Part shown: one piece after another, positions 15,705 to 21,700 of the stretch
Numbering within the stretch: the first letter of the stretch is position 1
Layout of the letters: each line of letters opens with the position of its first letter
Assembly (NCBI GenBank): GCA_041485385.1
Contig: JBGPJM010000050.1
Coordinates: 1-25,408 of the forward strand
Direction: 5' to 3'
Origin: JBGPJM01 sp041485385
Lineage (GTDB): Bacteria > Planctomycetota > Phycisphaerae > Phycisphaerales > UBA1924
Length of the DNA stretch: 25,408 nucleotides
Notes under the pieces: model-generated
Seen by the model: only the letters and a program-made list of their open reading frames with translations
Database searches by the model: none
Told to the model about the DNA's origin: nothing
Program-made: the position numbers and the translations under genes

Positions 15705-17347
15705 AGACACCCCGCGAAGAACTCCGTCAGGAAATCGAAGAAGTCCTGCGAGTTGGTCAGGCCGTCGCCGTTGTAATCGGCCGCGCCGACGAAAAACACC
15801 GTGAGGAAATCGAAGAAGTCCTGGCTGTCGACGGTCCCGGAGAGGTTCCAGTCGGCGGCGCAGGGGGGCGGCAGGGCCCCGTCGATCGCGAAATCGGCTG
15901 GAGAGGAATCGAAGCCTCTGTGGCCGTCGGCGTCGCGGGCGATGATGCGGATTCGGGAGTTGGTGGCCTGGATATCGGGGACGGTCCAGATGAACGAGCC
16001 GTCGTCGGCCGTGGCCGCGGCGATCACGGTGGGGAACGTCTGCCCGCCGTCGGTGGAGAGGCGGATATCGACGCTGGTGACGCCGACATCATCATCGGAC
16101 ATCCAGTCGAGGTTGATGCCGGTCCCAGGAGCAAGGACCTCGCCGCCGCGGAGGTTGCGGAGATAGACCGTCGGGCTCGCGCCGCCGAGGGGAACCGGGA
16201 CGTGCATCATGATGCAGTGCATGACGCCGGCGGAGGAGACCATGGCCTCGCAGTTGATCTGGAAGACCTGGTAGCCGGGGAGTGCGGCCTGCCAGGTCGC
16301 CAGCGCCTGGGCGTTGTACGGCGCGACCGACGGGTTGGTATAGAGTGGCACAAGCACGATGTTGTTGCACATGACCACGTTGGTGTAGGTGTAGTGCACG
16401 CCGCCGACGAGGCGCGCCGGGGTGCGGGAGACCGTCCAGCCCTGGCTCTGCAGGGTCAGGGCCGCCTGGTCGCAGATGCCGTCCTCGACGCTCGCATCCG
16501 ACGGGACGGGCCAGTCGCTGATGACGATCGCGTGGTCGGCGATGACCTGCGCCCACATATCGATGTGCTGCGTCGAGTCGACGGTGGTGCGGAAGGGGGT
16601 GAAGAAGGTCGTGTCCACGTTCTGGTACTGCTGCCAGAGGTCGTGGATCTGCTGCTGGGTGCGGCTGGGGTTCTCGTTGATGATCAGACGGGTGCAGAAC
16701 GACAGGCCGAGGCCATTGAGGTGGAAGTTTCCGCCGCCGTGGATGAGCGGGATGTTGTACCTGGCGTGGTGCTTGTAGCTGGAGAAGAAGGCCGGGAACA
16801 CATCGTCGTTGGGACGCGGCCGGTTGTAGATGTGGTCGACGATGGCGCGGCAGTTGCCCTCGTAGATGTAGCGCGGGCCGTAGTCGCGGATCCACACCGT
16901 GTCGGTGACGGTCACCAGGAACCGCACGCGGGACATGTTCACGCCCCCGGCCTGCAGCGTGCTCGTGGCCGTGGCCACCTCCGCCGAGTTGTCGCAGACG
17001 ACGTACACCGTGGCGTTGCCCTGGTTGGTGATTCGGGCCGCCATCTGCGTGAGGATCGGCATGAAGCTCTCCCACGCCAGCAGCACGCCCTCGCAGGGCT
17101 CGTACTCGCCGGGGCAGCGGACCGTGCCGGTGGGCGCGGCCGGTGTGCCGCGGGGCACGATAAGGGGGTGCTGGCGCAGGTACGCCCGCTCGACGTCGGT
17201 CAGGGATCGCGGGATGTTGGCGCCCTCGGGGAAGACCAGCTGCCCATCGACCAGCCGCGGCTGGTCCTGGCCCATCACCGGCGGCGCGGCGAAGAGGCAG
17301 GCGAGTGACATGGCCGCCGCGAAGCTGATCCCGGTTCCTGCACGCAT
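15701..17347 (-). CDS. Secreted peptidylarginine-deiminase-family enzyme with dockerin-like pair
   Basis: This gene encodes 548 residues from ATG 17347, with GGAG six bases upstream. A signal peptide (about 1-26, ending PPVMGQ) leads to a catalytic domain of the bacterial PAD/agmatine deiminase (guanidine-modifying) superfamily, about 60-390. Visible motifs are WIRDYGP (Asp155), HGGGNFH (203-209), STQHIDMWA (His261, Asp263) and the nucleophile region VMHCIMMH (Cys378). The expected reaction is hydrolysis of a guanidino group: protein arginine to citrulline, or free agmatine or arginine. A beta-sandwich domain (about 395-490; VDIRLSTDGGQTFPTV) and two dockerin-like repeats follow (DWNLSGTVDSQDFFDFL and DYNGDGLTNSQDFFDFL, ending FFAGCL). 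The first has Leu-Ser in place of the second loop positions. The tag suggests attachment at the cell surface. Confidence 0.88.
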   Translation of the reverse strand: MRAGTGISFAAAMSLACLFAAPPVMGQDQPRLVDGQLVFPEGANIPRSLTDVERAYLRQHPLIVPRGTPAAPTGTVRCPGEYEPCEGVLLAWESFMPILTQMAARITNQGNATVYVVCDNSAEVATATSTLQAGGVNMSRVRFLVTVTDTVWIRDYGPRYIYEGNCRAIVDHIYNRPRPNDDVFPAFFSSYKHHARYNIPLIHGGGNFHLNGLGLSFCTRLIINENPSRTQQQIHDLWQQYQNVDTTFFTPFRTTVDSTQHIDMWAQVIADHAIVISDWPVPSDASVEDGICDQAALTLQSQGWTVSRTPARLVGGVHYTYTNVVMCNNIVLVPLYTNPSVAPYNAQALATWQAALPGYQVFQINCEAMVSSAGVMHCIMMHVPVPLGGASPTVYLRNLRGGEVLAPGTGINLDWMSDDDVGVTSVDIRLSTDGGQTFPTVIAAATADDGSFIWTVPDIQATNSRIRIIARDADGHRGFDSSPADFAIDGALPPPCAADWNLSGTVDSQDFFDFLTVFFVGAADYNGDGLTNSQDFFDFLTEFFAGCL

Positions 17348-17605
17348 CGATCGCTCCTTGCTTGCCCGCGGGGCCGCGACGGGGGGAGGGCGGAGGGGGC
17401 GGACCCGCCGAGAGTCTACCTCGCCCTCGCCGACCCCACCATCTGGTTGGTGCCGCGAGCGGAGACGCCGCACCTGTCGGCCCGGGCACGGGGCGGCCGC
17501 TCCAGGGCGCCGATGTCGTAGCCCGCGCCAGCCGGGCGCGGCATTCCGGCGAGGTCAATCGGCGGGGCCGCGTGCCCGTTCAAGGGGCATTATGCCCACG
17601 CGGGG
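17348..17605. other. Divergent intergenic region with GGGCATTATGCCC palindrome
   Basis: This lies between the divergent deiminase and flagellin genes and holds no gene. The one notable feature is the palindrome GGGCAT-T-ATGCCC at 17585-17597, nine bases upstream of the flagellin -35 element. It is a possible protein-binding site. No convincing promoter for the deiminase was found. Confidence 0.4.
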
Positions 17606-17633
17606 TGAAGACCTGCTGAAGGAGTGCCGATAA
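17606..17633 (+). promoter_or_regulatory. Sigma-28 (FliA-type) promoter of the flagellin gene
   Basis: GCCGATAA at 17626-17633 is an exact match to the classical sigma-28 -10 element. TGAAGACC (17606-17613), 12 nt upstream, matches TAAAGTTT at four of eight positions (T, A, A, G); the textbook spacer is 11. Its place 52 nt before a flagellin start supports it strongly. Confidence 0.8.
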
Positions 17634-17646
17634 GCAGCCCGACGGC

Positions 17647-17662
17647 GCGCGGGGTCCCGCGC
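17647..17662 (+). promoter_or_regulatory. Hairpin in the flagellin 5' untranslated region
   Basis: GCGCGG (17647-17652) and CCGCGC (17657-17662) form a perfect 6-bp stem with a GGTC tetraloop, between the sigma-28 promoter and the ATG. No ribosome-binding site is visible after it. It may stabilise the mRNA or be a site of translational control. Confidence 0.4.
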
Positions 17663-17684
17663 TTGCTCTGGGCCGGCAACTCCC

Positions 17685-18509
17685 ATGATCAGCCTCAACA
17701 CCAATCTCGCCGCCGACGCCGGCCGGCGGCAGTTCGAGATCGCCACGCACGCGATGAACCAATCGCTGGAGCGCCTGTCGACGGGCCAGCGGATCAACCG
17801 CGCCAGCGACGACCCCTCGGGGATGATCGCCGGCGAGAGCCTGAAGGCCGAGCAGCGGTCCATCGAGAAGAAGCTCGATCGGATCGACTTTCAGTCGCAC
17901 CGGCTGGGGGCTGTCGACGGGGCGCAGAGCGTGGTGCAGGACCTTCTGCTCGAGCTGAACGGCGTGGTCGTCCAGGCGGCCAACAAGGGCGGCCTGGCCG
18001 ACGGCGAGCTCAGGGCCCTGCAGACCCAGGCCGACTCGATCCTCCAGACCATCGACTACATCGCGACGACCAGCACGTTCAACGGCGAGCGCATCCTCGA
18101 GGGCTCGACGGCCACGAACCTCGGCGTCGACTCGCACGTGGAACGCCAGGGGGACGGCACGTTCAAGCAGGTCCGCCACAGCCTCGCCTCGCTGGCCGGC
18201 GGCAAGGAGTTCAACCTCATCGACGGCGATATCGAGGGGGCGCAGCAGGTGGTGCAGGCGGCCGTTGCGGCCGCGGCCACGCGGCGCGGCGCCGTCGGCG
18301 CCGTCGCCAAGGACCTCGAGTCGCAGCGGGCCGAGCTGCAGACCCGGCTGGAGAACGTCGCCGCGGCCAAGAGCCAGATCCTGGACACCGACTTCGCCGC
18401 CGAGACCGCCGCGCTCATCCGTGCGCAGATCCTGCGACAGGCATCGATCTTCGTGCAGCGGACGGCGCTCACGCAGAGCGCGGGGCTGATCCTGAGCCTG
18501 CTGAAGTAG
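17685..18509 (+). CDS. fliC: Flagellin
   Basis: This gene encodes 274 residues from ATG 17685. The N-terminal D0/D1 helices (MISLNTNLAADAGRRQF, then LERLSTGQRINRASDDPSGM) and the C-terminal D1/D0 helices (SQILDTDFAAETAALIRAQI, then TQSAGLILSLLK) are textbook flagellin. The middle is short (about residues 140-190), so the exposed D2/D3 domains are absent and the protein is near the minimal size for a filament subunit. It is exported through the flagellar type III apparatus and polymerises outside. Expression is expected late in flagellar assembly through the sigma-28 promoter at 17606-17633. No other flagellar gene is in the window. FlgL (hook-filament junction) is an alternative for short proteins of this fold, but sequence and promoter favour the filament protein. 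Confidence 0.9.
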   Translation: MISLNTNLAADAGRRQFEIATHAMNQSLERLSTGQRINRASDDPSGMIAGESLKAEQRSIEKKLDRIDFQSHRLGAVDGAQSVVQDLLLELNGVVVQAANKGGLADGELRALQTQADSILQTIDYIATTSTFNGERILEGSTATNLGVDSHVERQGDGTFKQVRHSLASLAGGKEFNLIDGDIEGAQQVVQAAVAAAATRRGAVGAVAKDLESQRAELQTRLENVAAAKSQILDTDFAAETAALIRAQILRQASIFVQRTALTQSAGLILSLLK

Positions 18510-18520
18510 ACAGCCGGTCA

Positions 18521-18604
18521 AGTGAAACGCGAGAAGTAAGAAGTGAAGGTAAGAGAGGAGGCCGCCTCCTCCGCCTTTTCACTTCTCGCTTCTCACTTTT
18601 CACT
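18521..18604. repeat. Inverted heptad-repeat element downstream of flagellin
   Basis: The left arm (18521-18547) and the reverse complement of the right arm (18578-18604) agree at 23 of 27 positions. Each arm is built of 7-nt units close to AGTGAGA (AGTGAAA, CGCGAGA, AGTAAGA, AGTGAAG on the left). In the middle GAGGAG (18555-18560) and CTCCTC (18566-18571) form an extra stem with a 5-nt loop. It begins 12 nt after the flagellin stop and could end its transcript. It is related in design to the element at 20594-20727. Confidence 0.75.
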
Positions 18605-18630
18605 CGTTGCGGAGTCCGAACCCCCTCGTC

Positions 18631-18678
18631 TTGACTTTCGCTGTGCGTCGACTATCGTTTCAACGACTATTGTTTAGA
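18631..18678 (+). promoter_or_regulatory. Putative promoter and operator of the MarR-DoxX-pirin genes
   Basis: TTGACT (18631-18636) and TATCGT (18653-18658), 16 nt apart, form a plausible sigma-70-type promoter. Over its -10 lie two direct repeats of 15 bp, CGACTATCGTTTCAA (18649-18663) and CGACTATTGTTTAGA (18664-18678), alike at 12 of 15 positions. The small dyad TCGTT-TC-AACGA spans their junction. This is a reasonable binding site for the MarR protein encoded just downstream. Confidence 0.5.
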
Positions 18679-18713
18679 CACGTGTATCCTCCCGCGCTAC
18701 GCAGCAGCTCCCC

Positions 18714-19283
18714 ATGCCCGCCCCTTCACTCCAGCACGAGATCGGCAAGCGGCGCCCCTTCGAGCACCCGGAGGAGGAGGCCCTGCTGAACCTGGTCCGC
18801 ACCGGGGCGGCGCTGCAGGCCGATTTCGCCCGCCTCCTCAAGTCGCACGGGCTCTCCGACGCCAGCTACAACGTCCTCCGCATCCTCCGCGGTCACGCGG
18901 CGATCATCCGGCGCCGGGCCGCCGGGCGCGGCAAGACCGGCGCCGGCGACAACGGCGCGGCGCATGAGGCCGCCCGCCCGCGCGGCGCTGTCCCGTCGCA
19001 GACCATCGGCCAGGAGATGGTCGCCCACGTCCCGGACGTCACGCGCCTCGTGGACCGGCTCGAAGCCCGCGCCCTGGTCCGGCGCGTCCGCACCGAGGAC
19101 GACCGGCGCGTCGTACTCGTCTCGATCACCCGGGCCGGCCTCGACCTGCTCGCGCGGCTCGACAAGCCCATCACCGACCTTCATCGCAGGCAGCTCGCGC
19201 ACATGACCCGGGGCGAGCTGGCAACCCTCGGCCGCCTCCTGACCAAGGCCCGCCACCCCCCCTCCGCCCCCATTCCCCCCTGA
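18714..19283 (+). CDS. MarR-family transcriptional regulator with internal insertion
   Basis: This gene encodes 189 residues from ATG 18714, with no clear ribosome-binding site. The winged helix-turn-helix is recognisable: SDASYNVLRILRGH (48-61), IGQEMVAHVPDVTRLVDRLE (98-117) and the wing VRRVRTEDDRRVVLVSITRA (122-141), followed by the dimerisation helix (142-180). Between the first DNA-binding helices, residues about 62-93 form a Gly/Ala/Arg-rich stretch (RRRAAGRGKTGAGDNGAAHE) where typical MarR proteins have only a few residues. MarR regulators beside doxX and pirin genes usually repress them and respond to phenolics or oxidants. That role is inferred here from the neighbours and the repeats upstream. 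Confidence 0.88.
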   Translation: MPAPSLQHEIGKRRPFEHPEEEALLNLVRTGAALQADFARLLKSHGLSDASYNVLRILRGHAAIIRRRAAGRGKTGAGDNGAAHEAARPRGAVPSQTIGQEMVAHVPDVTRLVDRLEARALVRRVRTEDDRRVVLVSITRAGLDLLARLDKPITDLHRRQLAHMTRGELATLGRLLTKARHPPSAPIPP

Positions 19284-19359
19284 GCTCCGGCCTTGTCGTC
19301 TTTCCGCCCCTGTCAACCCCCGTGCCGTCTGCAACCACCATCGCCGAAAGGACCACCAA

Positions 19360-19809
19360 ATGCCCAACAAGCTCGAACTCGTCGCCTCGAAGCCCTGGAC
19401 GCGCGACCTGGGCCTCCTGCTCATCCGCCTCATGGTCGGCGTCGTCGGCTTCTTCCACGGCAGCCAGAAGCTCTTCAGCCTCTTCGGCGGCAAGGGTATG
19501 AAAGACTTCATCGACTTCCTCACATCGCTCAAGGTCCCCATGCCCACCGTCTCCGCCTACGCCGCGGCCTCGGCCGAGTTCTTCGGCGGCATCCTGATCG
19601 CCCTGGGCATCTTCCCCCGCCTGGCCGCGCTGCCGTTCGCGTTCGCCATGCTCGTCGCCGTCACGCAGGTGCATTCCAAGCAGTTCGACGCCACCAGGCA
19701 AGGCATGGAGTACCCGCTCACGCTCGCCATCGTGCTCATCGGCCTGGCGCTCATCGGCCCCGGACGCTTCACCCTCATGGGCGCGCTCGGGAAGAAGAAG
19801 GCCGCGTAA
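19360..19809 (+). CDS. DoxX-family membrane protein
   Basis: This gene encodes 149 residues from ATG 19360, with AAAGGA seven bases upstream. Four hydrophobic helices are visible (LGLLLIRLMVGVVGFFHGSQ; SAEFFGGILIALGIFPRLAA; LPFAFAMLVAVTQVH; YPLTLAIVLIGLALIGPGRF). The family marks are R-L-M-x-G-V-x-F-x-x-H-G-x-Q-K in helix 1 and the AEFFGGILIALG turn. DoxX proteins are inner-membrane proteins linked to thiol/oxidative stress and quinone chemistry; the exact reaction is not known. It lies 77 nt after the MarR gene and 84 nt before pirin in the same direction, a common trio in bacteria. Confidence 0.9.
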   Translation: MPNKLELVASKPWTRDLGLLLIRLMVGVVGFFHGSQKLFSLFGGKGMKDFIDFLTSLKVPMPTVSAYAAASAEFFGGILIALGIFPRLAALPFAFAMLVAVTQVHSKQFDATRQGMEYPLTLAIVLIGLALIGPGRFTLMGALGKKKAA

Positions 19810-19892
19810 CCGCCCCCGCTTCTCCGCCCCTCGCCTCCCTGGTCCCGCACACACGTCGTTCCCCGATCGCACGCATTTTCCGAGGTCACCCC

Positions 19893-20597
19893 ATGATCGC
19901 TCTCCGCCCCGGCTCGCAGCGCGGCCATTTCAACCACGGCTGGCTCGACACGTTCCATTCGTTCAGCTTCGGCGATTACCACGACCCTGCGCACATGGGC
20001 TTCGCCACCCTCCGCGTCATCAACGAGGACCGCGTGGCCGCCGCGCAGGGCTTTCCCACCCACCCGCACAAGGACATGGAGATCATCACCTACGTCCTCT
20101 CCGGCGCCCTGGAGCACCGCGACAGCCTGGGCACCTCCTCGGTCATCCGCCCGGGGGAAGTCCAGCGCATGTCCGCCGGGCGCGGCGTTACGCACTCGGA
20201 GTTCAACGCGTCGCGCACACAGCAGGTCCACCTCCTGCAGATCTGGATCCGGCCGCAGGAGCGGGGCCTCGAGCCCTCGTACGAGCAGAAGAGCTTCCCG
20301 GCGGAGGCCGCGCCCCGCAACCGCCTCCAGCTCCTGGCCTCTCCCGACGGCGCCGAGGGATCGGTGACGATCCACCAGGACGCCCGCCTGCTCCGCGCCG
20401 TCGTCAAGCCCGGCGACTCCATCCGTCACGAGCTCGCGCCGAGGCGGCAGGTCTGGGTCCAGGCCGTTCGCGGCGAGGCCCGCCTCAACGGCCAGATCCT
20501 GAAGGCCGGCGACGGCGCCGCCGTGACCGACGAGCGCGCGCTGAGCATCGAACCGATTACAGAGGCCGAGCTGCTGGTGTTTGACTTGAAGGAGTAA
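19893..20597 (+). CDS. Pirin-family bicupin (YhhW-like)
   Basis: This gene encodes 234 residues from ATG 19893, with GAGGT six bases upstream. The N-terminal cupin carries the full metal site: His57 and His59 (PTHPHKDME), His101 and Glu103 (GVTHSEFNAS), the same spacing as in Escherichia coli YhhW. The opening (RPGSQRGHFNHGWLDTFHSF) and DSLGTSSVIRPGEVQRMSAG are typical of the family. The C-terminal cupin lacks metal ligands, as usual. YhhW has quercetin 2,3-dioxygenase activity in vitro; the physiological substrate is unknown and is probably linked to oxidative or aromatic stress here, given MarR and DoxX upstream. The TAA stop lies inside the first unit of the heptad-repeat element. Confidence 0.92.
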   Translation: MIALRPGSQRGHFNHGWLDTFHSFSFGDYHDPAHMGFATLRVINEDRVAAAQGFPTHPHKDMEIITYVLSGALEHRDSLGTSSVIRPGEVQRMSAGRGVTHSEFNASRTQQVHLLQIWIRPQERGLEPSYEQKSFPAEAAPRNRLQLLASPDGAEGSVTIHQDARLLRAVVKPGDSIRHELAPRRQVWVQAVRGEARLNGQILKAGDGAAVTDERALSIEPITEAELLVFDLKE

Positions 20598-20727
20598 GCA
20601 GAAAGCAGCGAGCAGTAAGCAGAAGAGAAGCAGGAAGGCATCCGCCAGCGGATAAGTCCGCGCAGCACACAGAAACGATCGTTTACCCCCGACCTCTTCT
20701 GCTTACTGCTTTCTGCTCACTGCTCAC
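20594..20727. repeat. Inverted heptad-repeat element carrying the stop codons of both convergent genes
   Basis: The left arm (20594-20627) and the reverse complement of the right arm (20694-20727) are identical at 29 of 34 positions, the inner 17 bp perfectly. The arms are strings of 7-nt units of the form AGNRAGC (AGTAAGC, AGAAAGC, AGCGAGC, AGTAAGC). The 66-nt loop contains ATCCGC-CA-GCGGAT and the perfect palindrome AAACGATCGTTT (20673-20684). The pirin stop (TAA, 20595-20597) and the stop of the opposing methyltransferase (TGA, 20726-20724) occupy the same position, bases 2-4, at the outer edge of each arm. It probably acts as a bidirectional terminator. Confidence 0.8.
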
Positions 20728-21413
20728 TTCTTACAGCGGTACACAAACGCCGGCGGCACGTTCCCCCACACCACCTCGCTGATCGTCACCTCGCTGAACA
20801 ACCGCCGGACCGTCCGCCGGAAGTGCCACGCCCCGCGCATGAGCAGGCCCACGTGGTACCCGAATGTGCGGAACTCGCCACCCGGCAGCAGCACCTGCGC
20901 CGTCGCCTCCAGGATCCGCGTGCGGACCTCGTCGGTGAACGACGGCCACCCCAGCCCGCTCAGCACGTAGTCCACCGACTCCAGCCCCTGCTCGCGGATG
21001 ATCTGCTGCACGTTGGCGGCGTCGTCGTGACGCAGCGTGACGCCGGGGTGCCGCTGGGCGAAGAGCTCGGACATCCGCGCGTTGCGCTCGATGGCGATGA
21101 ACCGCGGCTCCCCCCCTCCTGCCCCCGCCTCCCTCCCCGGCCCCGCCCCCGGCGCCGCCGACTCGCCCATCCCGGCGAGGATCGCGTCGGTGAACGTCCC
21201 CAGCCCCGGCCCGTACTCCACCACCGCCCGTGCCCCGGCAAGGTCCAGGCCCTCCACCATCTTCCGCGCCAGCGCCTTGGAACTCGGCGCGACCGCCGCC
21301 ATCACCTTCGGCGCCCGTATGAACTCCTTGATGAAGGTCACGCGCCGCAGCCCGTACCCTTCCACTTTGATGGCGGGGGTCGGGATCGAGGGGACTGACG
21401 TGGTCAAGGTCAT
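20724..21413 (-). CDS. PmtA-like SAM-dependent methyltransferase
   Basis: This gene encodes 229 residues from ATG 21413; GAGG lies about eleven bases upstream and an AAAGG directly abuts the ATG. The start FIKEFIRAPKVMAAVAPSSK (28-47) and motif I VVEYGPGLGTFT (64-75) are characteristic of the phospholipid N-methyltransferase-like group (COG3963), which is related to KsgA-type enzymes. Motif II FIAIERN (105-111) and DYVLSGLGWPSF (148-159) fit. Residues about 82-103 are a Gly/Ala/Pro-rich insertion between motifs I and II. PmtA methylates phosphatidylethanolamine to phosphatidylcholine; whether this protein acts on lipid or on another substrate cannot be decided from sequence. It is convergent with the pirin gene, its stop lying in the heptad-repeat element. 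Confidence 0.8.
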   Translation of the reverse strand: MTLTTSVPSIPTPAIKVEGYGLRRVTFIKEFIRAPKVMAAVAPSSKALARKMVEGLDLAGARAVVEYGPGLGTFTDAILAGMGESAAPGAGPGREAGAGGGEPRFIAIERNARMSELFAQRHPGVTLRHDDAANVQQIIREQGLESVDYVLSGLGWPSFTDEVRTRILEATAQVLLPGGEFRTFGYHVGLLMRGAWHFRRTVRRLFSEVTISEVVWGNVPPAFVYRCKK

Positions 21414-21700
21414 CCTTTCAGAGGCCGCGGCGCAACGCGGCGACGCGGAGGGGCCAGACGGCGGCGCCTGTTCGCTGTTTCGGATCGGGCCGCGCGATCT
21501 TTCTGCTTGAAACTCGGCGCGCAAGGGCAGGGAGCATAGCGGAACCCGATCATCAAGGCCGGTGCGGTCGCGGTCGTGTCGACAGCGGGAACCCTACCCC
21601 TCCACCCCGCCCCCGCGCGCCCGAATACCGGACCTCCGCCCCCGTTCCGGTCCGTTTCCTTACACCCCTGTCTTGCGCTCTCCCACCCAAGCCACCCCCC
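21414..21700. other. Gene-free region upstream of the methyltransferase
   Basis: These 287 nt separate two minus-strand genes. The part near the radical SAM stop is C-rich on the plus strand and has no terminator hairpin with a T tract. The methyltransferase promoter must lie here; TATGCT (complement of 21535-21540) is the only -10-like word noticed, without a matching -35. Confidence 0.35.

Noticed and set aside
15659..17308. A 549-codon plus-strand frame rich in Glu/Val and similar frames at 3815-5230 and 5441-6664
   Set aside because: They are antisense to the deiminase and the secreted repeat protein. The striking EEVEEVL patterns are just the complement of the NSQDFFDFL codons.
20594..20727. 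A terminal inverted repeat pair of a miniature transposable element
   Set aside because: There is no target-site duplication, the arms are periodic 7-nt units rather than a unique sequence, and a 66-nt interior is too short to judge; a terminator-like role fits the convergent setting better.
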